DNA of 64,000 nt, taken from contig NZ_CP092431.1 in NCBI RefSeq assembly GCF_022385335.1, positions 6,572,001 to 6,636,000 of the forward strand, written 5' to 3'. Below, piece by piece: positions 52,398 to 60,679 of this stretch. The stretch's first letter is position 1. Every line of letters begins with the position of its first letter. The translations under genes and the position numbers were made by a program. The notes beneath the pieces are model-generated. The model worked only from the letters and a program-made list of their open reading frames with translations, searched no databases and was not told where the DNA came from. Origin of the DNA: Streptomyces deccanensis. Lineage in GTDB: Bacteria > Actinomycetota > Actinomycetes > Streptomycetales > Streptomycetaceae.

Positions 52398-52911
52398 CTC
52401 CTACCCGGGCCGTGACTCCCAGCCCGGCCGTGACTCCTTCTCCGGTCGCCACGGCCGCGACTCGTACCCGGGGCGCCACGGCGAGATCTACGACCTCGGC
52501 ACGCACTGGCGGCAGTTGGTGCAGACCTGGGTGGCGCGGCGGAATTACCACACGGTCCATGACACCGTCTCCGTCTCCCTGCAATTCGATCTCCACGAGG
52601 CGGGGCGGGTGGTCACCGTGCGTTTCATGACCACCAAAAGGCTGCTCGTGGCCTTCGCGACGGACGGGAATTTCCTCCGGCAGGACCAACTCGCCATTGC
52701 CGCCGCCGCGTCGAACGCGTGGAATACCGAACAATTGAACCCCATGCTTTCCGTGTGGGATGTCCGCGGACCTCGCCCCTGTCTCGCCGGGGTCTGTGAT
52801 CTGCCGTTGACATGTCGGATCACCCAGGCGGATTTCGATGCGTTGGCCAATGACTGGGTGGAACGGGCACGGCAGATGTTCAGTCGTTGTCATCAGGTGT
52901 TCAAGTTGTAG
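52384..52911 (+). CDS. YbjN-like protein with N-terminal PGR repeats
   Basis: A 175-aa protein overlapping the kinase gene by 14 bp. The N-terminus has four short repeats of the type DSYPGRDS/FSGRHGRDS. The remaining 140 residues resemble a YbjN/type III secretion chaperone-like fold (VSVSLQFDLHEAGRVVTVRF, NAWNTEQLNPMLSVWDV, FDALANDWVERARQMF). Such proteins are small adaptors of unknown biochemistry in actinobacteria. Coupling to the kinase suggests a substrate or adaptor, and the Ser-rich N-terminal repeats are candidate phospho-sites (inference). Confidence 0.75.
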   Translation: MTLPDSYPGRDSQPGRDSFSGRHGRDSYPGRHGEIYDLGTHWRQLVQTWVARRNYHTVHDTVSVSLQFDLHEAGRVVTVRFMTTKRLLVAFATDGNFLRQDQLAIAAAASNAWNTEQLNPMLSVWDVRGPRPCLAGVCDLPLTCRITQADFDALANDWVERARQMFSRCHQVFKL

Positions 52912-53070
52912 AAGTGAAAAGCATACTGATCGGACGTCGGCGTAACTCGCCGTAATTCCATCGGCGGAATTCGCCAAACCCTTCCGGCCGCCCGGCTGCC
53001 TGCTCCACTATTGGATGGGCTTTTTCAGGGCCGCGGGGGCGTGCCTTTCAGGCCACGGGGGGTTGGTGCG

Positions 53071-54249
53071 ATGGGTGCGATCAGGCGTTTGTCGTTTCTC
53101 GGCGTGCTGGTGGGGCTGTTGGTCGCGTTGGTGCCAGGGGGCTCCGCCTCGGCCGCGAGGTCGTGTCCGGCCGGCGACTTCAGACAACGGCTGGAGTGCT
53201 GGATCGAACGCGCGGAGTCGGGGCCCGTGCTGATCACTCTCAAGGGGCCCTTGGGGTACGAGAACCTGGATGACAAGAAACACGTGATCTCCGATCGGCT
53301 GCGCGCCAAGGATCACGCGGTGGTGGTGCTGGTCCCGAAGAACGTGAGTACGGGGCAGGGCGGCACGGCGTTGCTTCTCGCCACCGAGGATCTGCTGATC
53401 CACCCCGATGCCGAGATCGACCGGCTGGAGCAGGGGACGCTCGACGATCTGAAGGTGAGTGGCGTCTGTCCCGACAGACGCGGTCTGTGCACCGAGCTCA
53501 GCCCCGGTGAGGGGCGGTCGGCCACGCTCAAGGGATCGGATCTGACGGACTTCGCCGCCCATCCGGACAACAACAGCTTCACCCCGGAGTCCGACGAGGG
53601 AGAGGCCAAGCCCCCCTCGACCTCGTCCGGCGGCCAGGGCGGCCAGGGGGACAGCGGCGGCGAGGGGAACGAGGAGGCGAACAACGCGGTCGGCACCACC
53701 CACGACACGGGCGCCGGCTACAGCGGTGCCACGTGGACCGCCTTCTGGATGGCGCTCCTGCTCGCTCTCCTGCTGCTGGCCTTCGTGATCGTCATCCGGC
53801 GGTCCAGGGGCCCGGTCGCCGTGGGGCACCGGGCGCCCTCTTCCGGGCGCGCGGCCGGCGGGCTCACGCGGGCCGCCTCCACCCGGACCACGCCGGCGCA
53901 CGCGGCGCGCGGCGGGAGCGGCGGCGCGGGTGGCGACGGCGGCGGCGACGGTGAGGGCGGGGACGAGAGCACCACCCGGCTCCGGGTGGCCTCCGCGCCT
54001 CGGTACGGGCGGCACGTGGGAGCCCGGCCGGCGCACGCCCGGACCGCGGTCGTCCGCACCGAACTGCACCCGCAGGGCTATGTCGAGGTCGACCGGGTAC
54101 TGCGTCGGGCGGTGTGGGCCGAACCGGGGCGACCGCCCCCCGCGCCCGGCAGTCTCGTCGACGTCACCGAGGCGCGGGACCGCGACGCCGACGTCCTGTA
54201 CGCCTTCCCACCGACAGCCGCACGGCACGCCAAGAACACACCCAGGTGA
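53071..54249 (+). CDS. secreted/membrane protein with external domain, unknown function
   Basis: A 392-aa protein. It has a signal peptide (about residues 1-28, ending ASAA), an extracytoplasmic domain of about 150 residues (DFRQRLECWIERAESG, LLIHPDAEIDRLEQG, two Cys in VCPDRRGLC), a Ser/Gly-rich stalk and one TM helix (about 221-243). A low-complexity, Arg/Gly-rich cytoplasmic tail ends in a short conserved part (YVEVDRVLRRAVWAEPG). ATG 53071 follows GGGGGG at 8 nt. It lies just before the vWA/PP2C/kinase triad on the same strand and may be its membrane sensor; this is context-based. Confidence 0.75.
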   Translation: MGAIRRLSFLGVLVGLLVALVPGGSASAARSCPAGDFRQRLECWIERAESGPVLITLKGPLGYENLDDKKHVISDRLRAKDHAVVVLVPKNVSTGQGGTALLLATEDLLIHPDAEIDRLEQGTLDDLKVSGVCPDRRGLCTELSPGEGRSATLKGSDLTDFAAHPDNNSFTPESDEGEAKPPSTSSGGQGGQGDSGGEGNEEANNAVGTTHDTGAGYSGATWTAFWMALLLALLLLAFVIVIRRSRGPVAVGHRAPSSGRAAGGLTRAASTRTTPAHAARGGSGGAGGDGGGDGEGGDESTTRLRVASAPRYGRHVGARPAHARTAVVRTELHPQGYVEVDRVLRRAVWAEPGRPPPAPGSLVDVTEARDRDADVLYAFPPTAARHAKNTPR

Positions 54250-54264
54250 TCCGCCCAGGCACCC

Positions 54265-54309
54265 GGCACACCCGCACCCGGCACACCCGCACCAGGCACA
54301 CCCGCACCA
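54265..54309. repeat. three 15-bp tandem repeats upstream of the vWA gene
   Basis: GGCACACCCGCACCC, GGCACACCCGCACCA and GGCACACCCGCACCA are contiguous, with partial copies on both sides. They fill the gap between the secreted protein gene and the vWA gene. Confidence 0.85.
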
Positions 54310-54346
54310 GGCACATCAGCGACACCAGAAGCACAGGGGGAAGACG

Positions 54347-55108
54347 ATGCACAGCGAATACCCGCCCACGCTGCCGGCCGAATACGCCGACATCGAGTTC
54401 GAGAACAACGCCCAGCGCATGCCGCTCGTGCTCTGCCTCGACACGTCCAGCTCCATGGCGGGCCAGCCGATCCAGACGCTCAACAACGCGCTCGCCGAGT
54501 GGACCAGGGAACTCCACGACGACGTCAGCCTCAGCTACAGCGTGGAGGTCGCCGTCGTCACCTTCGGCGGCCAGGGCGTCGGCGCCTGGCGCGGCCCCCA
54601 CCTGCTCGACCCGCGCACCCGGACGAGCCCCTTCATACCCGCGCACGCCTTCCAGGCACCGCAGCTCACGGCCGCCGGGGTCACCCTGATGACCGAGGCG
54701 CTGGAGCTGGCCATGCACATCGTCGCCGCCCGCAAGAGCGAGCTGCGGGCGTCCGGACTGCAGTACTACCGGCCGCAGATCTGTCTCGTCACCGACGGTC
54801 TGCCCACCGACCCCACCGGCCATCTCACCGAATCCTGGCACCGGTTGGTCCCCGTCCTCGCCGAGGAGCAGCGCGCCCGCCGCTTCCGGCTGTACGCGAT
54901 CGGGGTCGGCGGCATCACCGACATGGGCGAGTCGGTGCTGCGGGCCTTCGCACCCAAGTTCAACGCCCGGCTCCAAGGATTCCCGTTCCGTGAGCTGCTC
55001 CAGATGATGTCCGCCAGTGCCAACGCCGAGCAGAAGGGGGCGGGGGACGAGGTGTTCGAGAAGATCTTCAGCCAGTTCAAGACCCAACGCCCGGCCTGGG
55101 AGGCGTGA
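54347..55108 (+). CDS. TerY-like von Willebrand A domain protein
   Basis: A 253-aa cytoplasmic vWA protein with a complete MIDAS: DTSSS (Asp32, Ser34, Ser36), the Thr region GVTLMTEAL and VTDGLPTDP. It resembles TerY/YegL, the vWA member of the TerY-P triad linked to tellurium/stress systems. The next two genes supply the PP2C phosphatase and kinase members. ATG 54347 follows AGGGGG. It probably scaffolds metal-dependent protein contacts for the kinase and phosphatase (family inference). Confidence 0.88.
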   Translation: MHSEYPPTLPAEYADIEFENNAQRMPLVLCLDTSSSMAGQPIQTLNNALAEWTRELHDDVSLSYSVEVAVVTFGGQGVGAWRGPHLLDPRTRTSPFIPAHAFQAPQLTAAGVTLMTEALELAMHIVAARKSELRASGLQYYRPQICLVTDGLPTDPTGHLTESWHRLVPVLAEEQRARRFRLYAIGVGGITDMGESVLRAFAPKFNARLQGFPFRELLQMMSASANAEQKGAGDEVFEKIFSQFKTQRPAWEA

Positions 55109-55109
55109 G

Positions 55110-55898
55110 GTGAACCTCGCCCCGCCCTGGCGGATCCACGGCCTGAGCGTCGAGGGCTACCGGCACCGGCGCCAGGGCCTGCCCTGCCAGGACGCCTGCG
55201 CCGCAGCCGCCACGCCCTCGGTCGTCGTGCTCGCCGTCGCCGACGGGGCCGGCAGCCGGCCCCGCTCGGAGGAGGGCGCACAGCTCGCGGTGGGGCTGGC
55301 CACGGACCACTTCGTACGGCGGGCCGAGGCGGCCGTGGAGCTACGGCCGGGGGAGGCCGTGCACGAGTTGCTGCGGGACGCGTTGCGCGACGTCAGCGAG
55401 GAGTTCCTCGACCGGACCGGCGCCGACGCCCCCGACTTCGCGACCACCCTCACGGTGGTGGTGCTCGCGCCCGGCTGGCTCGGGCACCTCTCCGTGGGCG
55501 ACGGCTTCGTCGTCGTACGGGCCGGGACGGAGGACGGTGAACGGCAGTTCCATCTGCTGCCGCAGGCCGCGGCGGCGAGCGAGTACAGCAACGAGACGGT
55601 GTTCCTGACCTCGCCGGACAGGGAGCGCTGGACCCACACCGAGTGCCTCCTCGACGACGGCGTCGACGGGGTGCTCCTCTCCACGGACGGGCTGGCGCAG
55701 GCCATGCTCAACCGGTCGGCCGACGGCGCGCAGTCACCGAACACGTCGTTCGCGGACGCCGTCTTCCGCTCCCTCGACTCCGCCGCCGAGGACGACCGCG
55801 ACCCCAACCTGGCCGCGCTCCTGCGCTCCGACCGCCTCACCGCCCTCAACGCCGACGACAAGACCCTGCTGCGTGCCGTCCGCACGACCCGGCGATGA
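55110..55898 (+). CDS. PP2C-like protein phosphatase (TerY-P triad)
   Basis: A 262-aa PP2C_2 phosphatase. Metal-binding motifs are VLAVADGAGS (the DGxG motif), the central HLSVGDGFVVV, LLSTDGL and a C-terminal DDKTLL in place of the canonical DD/DN site. It starts 1 bp after the vWA stop (GTG 55110, GGGAGG 6 nt upstream), so it is coupled. It is equivalent to YegK. Expected to dephosphorylate targets of the following kinase. Confidence 0.88.
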   Translation: MNLAPPWRIHGLSVEGYRHRRQGLPCQDACAAAATPSVVVLAVADGAGSRPRSEEGAQLAVGLATDHFVRRAEAAVELRPGEAVHELLRDALRDVSEEFLDRTGADAPDFATTLTVVVLAPGWLGHLSVGDGFVVVRAGTEDGERQFHLLPQAAAASEYSNETVFLTSPDRERWTHTECLLDDGVDGVLLSTDGLAQAMLNRSADGAQSPNTSFADAVFRSLDSAAEDDRDPNLAALLRSDRLTALNADDKTLLRAVRTTRR

Positions 55899-55957
55899 GC
55901 GCGCCCCGTGCTCATCAGAGGTGACGACCGGCTCGACGAACACTCGGAGGTACGGCC

Positions 55958-57115
55958 ATGAGCGGCCGCACGGTCTTTCTCGACGGTAGGCGGGTCACTC
56001 TGGCCGAGTTGCCGTTGAAGGGGGGTGGGCAGGCGGCCGTGTTCCCGGTCGAAGGGGACCCGAGGATCGTCGTCAAGATCTACCGGGACACGCCGGGGCC
56101 GGACCAGGAACGGCGGCTGGCCCGGATGCTGACCATGTCACCGCTGGCCGCCCGGCCGACGGACGCCAGCCAGCCGCCGGAGCTGGCGTGGCCCACCGCG
56201 ATCGCCCGGGACGCGAACGGCGCGTTCCTCGGCTACGCCATGCGCCGCTTCGGCGAACCCCAACACGTCCAGCTGGTCGGCCTGTTCACCCGGGTCCAGC
56301 GCCTGAAGCTCTTCCCGGACCGGGCCGACTGGCGCTTCCTGCTGGGCGTCGCCTGGAACCTCGCCTTCATGACGGCCCGGATGCACTACGACAACCTCGT
56401 CATCGGCGACTTCTCCAGCAGCAACGTCGTCGTCGACGCCAACGGGTTCGTCACCTTCCTCGACTGCGACTCCATCGCCTTCACCGACCCGGTCACCGGC
56501 GAACTCTTCCCGTGCCTGATGCACACCACCGACTACTCGTCCCCCGAGCGGCAGGCGGGCGGCCCCGCGACCCGGCAGAGCGACGACTTCGCCCTGGCCG
56601 TCCTCGTCTACCAGCTGCTCACCGCCGGCAACCATCCCTTCGGCGGGGTGCCGCACGAGAGCGCCTCCGAGTCGACCGTCAAGGACAACATCGCCGCGAG
56701 CTGCAGCTATGTCGTCCGGCCCGAGCGGGTCACCATCCCGCGCGGCGCGATCGACCCGTCCGTCCTGCCGACCGAACTCCTCGTGCTCGCCAAGGCCGCG
56801 TTCGGACCGGGCGTCCAGGACCCCGACGCCCGGCCGCGGGCCGAGGCGTGGCTGCGGGCGCTCGACAAGGAGCGCGGCCAGGTGCGGGCCTGCACGGTAC
56901 GGCCCCTGCACACCTACGGCTCCCATCTGCCGACGTGCCCCTGGTGCACGCGGGCCGCGGTCACCGGGCACGACGTGTTCAACGGGCCGCGGGCGACGTC
57001 GGTCCCGACGGTGGCTCCGCCGGATCAGCCGCCGTCGCCGTACGCGGCGTTGAAGGTGTTGGCCGTGGTGGTGGGGGTGGTGTTGCTGATCGTGCTTCTG
57101 GCGAGTGCGGGGTGA
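55958..57115 (+). CDS. atypical protein kinase with tail anchor (YegI/TerY-P type)
   Basis: A 385-aa kinase-like protein. The N-lobe has PLKGGGQAAVF and a Lys in VVKIYRD. The catalytic loop is GDFSSSNVVV (Asp151, Asn156) instead of HRDxxxxN, and the metal-binding motif is LDCDSI instead of DFG. YSSPERQ matches the activation-segment end. A small Cys pair (TCPWC) follows, and a C-terminal hydrophobic helix (about residues 362-383) anchors the protein to the membrane. These are the hallmarks of YegI-like kinases in vWA-PP2C-kinase triads. It ends just before the large palindrome that separates it from the convergent TelA operon. Confidence 0.88.
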   Translation: MSGRTVFLDGRRVTLAELPLKGGGQAAVFPVEGDPRIVVKIYRDTPGPDQERRLARMLTMSPLAARPTDASQPPELAWPTAIARDANGAFLGYAMRRFGEPQHVQLVGLFTRVQRLKLFPDRADWRFLLGVAWNLAFMTARMHYDNLVIGDFSSSNVVVDANGFVTFLDCDSIAFTDPVTGELFPCLMHTTDYSSPERQAGGPATRQSDDFALAVLVYQLLTAGNHPFGGVPHESASESTVKDNIAASCSYVVRPERVTIPRGAIDPSVLPTELLVLAKAAFGPGVQDPDARPRAEAWLRALDKERGQVRACTVRPLHTYGSHLPTCPWCTRAAVTGHDVFNGPRATSVPTVAPPDQPPSPYAALKVLAVVVGVVLLIVLLASAG

Positions 57116-57123
57116 AGGGGGCT

Positions 57124-57294
57124 GGGGGTGCGTGGTCGGGTGCGGGTGAGTGGGGGTTGCTCGCGCAGTTCCCCGCGCCCCTGAAAAGCAGGGGCTGCGC
57201 CCCGTGCTTTTCAGGCCCGCGGGGCCTGGTCTTTTAGGGGCGCGGGGAACTGCGCGAGAAGCCCCACCGGACCCGCACCCGACCACGCACCCCC
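57124..57294. terminator. 171-bp cruciform palindrome, bidirectional terminator (copy 5)
   Basis: The outer stem pairs 57124-57147 with 57271-57294 (24 bp, perfect). The inner stem pairs 57160-57182 with 57236-57258 (23 bp, perfect, core CGCGCAGTTCCCCGCG). The centre holds two small hairpins. It lies between two convergent operons, 8 bp after the kinase stop and 26 bp before the end of the minus-strand operon. Confidence 0.85.
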
Positions 57295-57319
57295 CGGCCC
57301 CCACCCCACTGCGCGCCCC

Positions 57320-57922
57320 TCACCCCGACCGGTCCTCCAGATAGCGCGTGTGGGACTCCTGGCGGCGCGCCTCCGTGTCGCGCAGGGCGCTTGCCAGGCG
57401 GCCCAACTCCTCATGGAGCAGGCCGAGTTGGCGCTCAAGGTGCCGTTCCGGCGGCTCCGTGCCCGGGGTCAGGCGGGTCCACCAGCGTGTGCGGACGAAC
57501 GTGTCGACGGCCTCGGGGACGTCCTGGCGGACGGCGCGCGAGAGGGCGTGGACACCCTCGGGATCGTGGGCGAGCACCTCCGCGACCCAGCCGGGTTCGA
57601 GGAGCGCCGCGAGGAGTTCGGTCAGCTCGGTGAGCCGGCCGGCCGCGGCGGGCGGCAGTTCGATGTCCGCGAGATACGTCCGCAACGTACCGAAGTCGCC
57701 CCGCAGCTCGTCCAGTTGGGCCGACGGATCCGGGAAGTCCGGCGGCGCCACCCGCTCCGGCGGGGCGATCAGCGCACCCGCGCCGTACAGCCCGACGACC
57801 ACGACCGGCCAGTACGGTCCCGCGACCCCCGCGAAGGTCAGCCCGAGCCCGGCGACCCCGAGGGCGCCGCCGGTGAGGTTCTTGCGGGACTCGATGTACG
57901 CCATGAATCTACTGGTAGCCAC
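57320..57922 (-). CDS. membrane protein, last gene of TelA operon
   Basis: A 200-aa protein with two N-terminal hydrophobic segments (about residues 16-50; GGALGVAGLGLTFAGVAG and WPVVVVGLYGAGALI). A cytoplasmic helical domain follows, with heptad-like Leu spacing (LTELTELLAALLEPGW, LERQLGLLHEELGRLASAL) that may form a coiled coil. GTG 57922 lies inside the end of the upstream gene (14-bp overlap) after GAGGAG. The family resembles membrane proteins accompanying TelA in actinobacteria; function is unknown. Confidence 0.75.
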   Translation of the reverse strand: MATSRFMAYIESRKNLTGGALGVAGLGLTFAGVAGPYWPVVVVGLYGAGALIAPPERVAPPDFPDPSAQLDELRGDFGTLRTYLADIELPPAAAGRLTELTELLAALLEPGWVAEVLAHDPEGVHALSRAVRQDVPEAVDTFVRTRWWTRLTPGTEPPERHLERQLGLLHEELGRLASALRDTEARRQESHTRYLEDRSG

Positions 57923-59468
57923 GGATCTCCTCGAAGGCGCCGTCCAGTGACCCCTGCTGGGCGTCGAAGAGACGGCCGCCGGTCAGGTCGGCGATGTGCT
58001 CCAGTTCGTCCTTGTCGGAGTCGCCGAAGAGGATGGGGAAGACGGGGATCTGCCGCTGGGCGGTGGGCAGCCGGCCGTAGAACCAGTCGAAGTCGGCGGG
58101 GCTCTCCCCCTGGGTGTTCTCGCCGTCCGTCATCAGCACGATCGAGGTGAAGGTGTCCCGGTCGGCGGTGGCGAGGTGCTCGTACGCCTTCCGCAGCGAG
58201 GTGTAGATGGCGGTGTCGCCACTGGCGGACAGCTCCCGGGTGTCGGCGCGGATGCCGTCGAGCCCGGCCTTCGGATCCTCGGGCCGTACGACATGCGTCC
58301 GTATGCTCTTCACGTCCGATCCGAACGGCATCAGGGTGACCTCCTCCCGGTCCCGGAAGTCGCCGGTCAGTTCGGTGAGCGCGGTCTTCAGCCGGTCGAG
58401 CCGGTCGCCCTCCATCGAGCCCGAGGTGTCCAGGACGTACACGGTCCGCGACGGGCGGCGCAGCTCGTTCTCGTACGAGTCGAGCAGGCCGTCGGCGACG
58501 GAACGACTGCCGGGGAAGGGGAGTTCACGGCGGCGTGTGGTGTCCAGTGCGGCCGCGGGCGCCACGGAGGGTACGACAGGGCGGCGCAGTGTCCGCTCGG
58601 TGATCAGCCGCTGGACGTCCGGGGTGCGCAGCGCGTCCGAGAGCCGGCGTACGTCGTCGCGGACCTCCTCGCCGGTGGAGGCGAGGGAGGAGAGCGGATA
58701 GTCGGCGGTGACGACGCCGTCGCTCGGCCGGATCACCGTCAGGTCCTCGCGGGACTCCAGCACGGACTCGTAGTTGAGCAGCGCGTCGACGTCCCCGCGC
58801 CGGTCGTACGCCGCCGCGAGCCAGCCCGACGAGCCCGACGTCAGCTTCTGCCCCGCGAAGAACTCCTTCAGCCGGGGCGTCGCCCGTGAGACGTCCGCGT
58901 CCGTCAGCGCGGACTGGGCGTCGGAGAGAGCCGACGCGACCGAGACGAGCGTGGCGAAACCGGAGTGGGAGCGCGTCGGATCGGTCATGCCGTACGTCAG
59001 CCTCCCGTCCGCCACGGCCTTCTCGACGTCCGACCAGGTGACGTCACCCGGCTTCCAGCCCAGCTTCCGCACGGTCGCGTTCTTCACGCCGATCGCGACC
59101 GGGCTGGACATCACCGACGTCTCCGACACGACCTGCTTCGCCGCCTCCGGGCGGAGCCGCAGGTAGTCGTTGGAGGACAGCCACACCGCGTCGTACGCGC
59201 CCTTCGCCCGCTGCTCGCCGAGCAGTTCGACGGCGTCGAGGGTGCCCATGTAGGTGGGCCGGACCTTGATCCCGGTGTCCTTCTCCACCTGCGCCAACAC
59301 CGGCTTCATGTCGGCGAGTTCACTGGAGGCGAGGACGCGGAGGGTGCCGGGGACGTACGTGGTCGGTTCGGCGGGGTCGGGCGCGGCCGGGTCGGTGGCG
59401 GTGCAGGCGGTGGCCAGGAGGGCGGCGACGGATGTCAGGGCGAGCCCGACCGTCGTGCGTACTCTCAT
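57909..59468 (-). CDS. lipoprotein with substrate-binding and vWA domains
   Basis: A 519-aa lipoprotein: lipobox LLATAC (Cys22), then a type II periplasmic-binding-like domain (about residues 40-310; GTLRVLASSELADMKPVL, DAVWLSSNDYL), then a C-terminal vWA domain with MIDAS DTSGS (Asp347, Ser349, Ser351) and MTDGEN. The same fusion is known in YfbK/TelA-associated extracellular proteins. Its ATG overlaps the TelA stop (ATGA). It would face outward and could sense a ligand or metal and relay to partners. Confidence 0.88.
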   Translation of the reverse strand: MRVRTTVGLALTSVAALLATACTATDPAAPDPAEPTTYVPGTLRVLASSELADMKPVLAQVEKDTGIKVRPTYMGTLDAVELLGEQRAKGAYDAVWLSSNDYLRLRPEAAKQVVSETSVMSSPVAIGVKNATVRKLGWKPGDVTWSDVEKAVADGRLTYGMTDPTRSHSGFATLVSVASALSDAQSALTDADVSRATPRLKEFFAGQKLTSGSSGWLAAAYDRRGDVDALLNYESVLESREDLTVIRPSDGVVTADYPLSSLASTGEEVRDDVRRLSDALRTPDVQRLITERTLRRPVVPSVAPAAALDTTRRRELPFPGSRSVADGLLDSYENELRRPSRTVYVLDTSGSMEGDRLDRLKTALTELTGDFRDREEVTLMPFGSDVKSIRTHVVRPEDPKAGLDGIRADTRELSASGDTAIYTSLRKAYEHLATADRDTFTSIVLMTDGENTQGESPADFDWFYGRLPTAQRQIPVFPILFGDSDKDELEHIADLTGGRLFDAQQGSLDGAFEEIRGYQ

Positions 59469-60658
59469 ACGAGCCCACCCCCTTCCAGTGCTCCCTGGTT
59501 CCGGCTGCGCTCCAAGTACCGTGTCGCGCTCTGGAGTTCGGAGGTCAGGGACTCGACCGTCGCGGCCATGGTCTCCGTCGCCTGGACCTTGTACGTGTCG
59601 ATGGCGTCGAGGGTGCGGTAGATCTGCTGGAAGGCCGTACGGAGTGTCTCCGTGCCGACGGCCGGGTCGGCGGCGATGCGCTGGATCTCCCCGCTCTGGC
59701 CGGCGAGCATCTCCGCGTTGCCCCGGATCAGCTCCTCCGTCGTACCGCGCAACGCGTTGACCTGGTCGACGACCTTCTTCTGGTTGTCGAGGGCGGAGGC
59801 GAGCATCACCGCGATGCGCAGCGCCGAGACGGTGGTCGTCGCGGCCCGGTCGACGCCCTTGATCAGCTCCTCGTTGTTGCGCCGTACGACGTCCATGGCC
59901 AGATAGCCCTGGGCGCAGACGGCCAGCTGGGTGAGCAGGTCCTGGTGCTTCTGCCGCACGGGGAAGAGGACGTCGGCGCGGAGCGTGTCGCCCTGCTGCG
60001 GATCGGCCCCGTCGACATGCGTCCGGATGTGCTCCTCGACGGCCGTGTCCAGGGCCTCCGTCAGGACGACGTACTCCTGCAGCTTGCCCATGGTCTCCCA
60101 GAGCCTGACCCGTTCGGTCTGCAACGCGGCGTTGTCGCGCCGCAGTTCGTCCTGCCCGCCGCGCAGGGATCCCACGATCTTGTTCAACGTCCCCTGCGAG
60201 GAGGCGTACTTGGCGACGTGGTCGCGCAGCTTGTTGCCGCCCGGCAGCCGGGACAGCAGCTTGCGACCCTTGCTCGCCGGCAGATCACGCGGGTCCAGAT
60301 CCTCCACCACCCGCCGGAGTTCCACGAGCGAGCCCGCGACCTGCGACTGCGCGTCGCCGCCCTTGCCCGGCAGGCTGCGCACGGTCCGCTCCAGCATCCG
60401 GTTGGACTGGGCGGCGGCGCTCCGCATCTCGCCCGCGCCGAGCGCGGTGATCTCCCCGACCCGGCCGGCGAACTCCGGGGAGCGGGCGTCGAGGGCGGCG
60501 AGCCCCCGTACGTACTCCTCGGCCTTGCGGGCCATGTCCGTCCGCACGGACTCCTCGACGGGCACCAGCCCGCCGGCCTTCTCCCGGGGCACGGCCGCGA
60601 CCGGCTCGGGAGGGGTGAGGGTGAAGGCGGTGTCGCCACCGCTGTTGTCGATGTTCAT
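59465..60658 (-). CDS. telA: TelA-family toxic anion resistance protein
   Basis: A 397-aa cytoplasmic helical protein of the TelA/KlaA family (tellurite and toxic-anion resistance). Characteristic segments are DVLFPVRQKHQDLLTQLAVCAQGYLAMDVVRRNN, ELIKGVDRAATTTVSALR and the terminal AATVESLTSEL. It shows a long coiled-coil character and no TM. The ATG follows GGGGGAA. It is the second gene of a four-gene operon and overlaps the SBP-vWA gene by 4 bp. Many homologues are not involved in tellurite resistance itself but in envelope stress, so the name is by family. Confidence 0.92.
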   Translation of the reverse strand: MNIDNSGGDTAFTLTPPEPVAAVPREKAGGLVPVEESVRTDMARKAEEYVRGLAALDARSPEFAGRVGEITALGAGEMRSAAAQSNRMLERTVRSLPGKGGDAQSQVAGSLVELRRVVEDLDPRDLPASKGRKLLSRLPGGNKLRDHVAKYASSQGTLNKIVGSLRGGQDELRRDNAALQTERVRLWETMGKLQEYVVLTEALDTAVEEHIRTHVDGADPQQGDTLRADVLFPVRQKHQDLLTQLAVCAQGYLAMDVVRRNNEELIKGVDRAATTTVSALRIAVMLASALDNQKKVVDQVNALRGTTEELIRGNAEMLAGQSGEIQRIAADPAVGTETLRTAFQQIYRTLDAIDTYKVQATETMAATVESLTSELQSATRYLERSRNQGALEGGGLV

Positions 60659-60679
60659 CTGTGGTGTTCCCCCGTCGTC

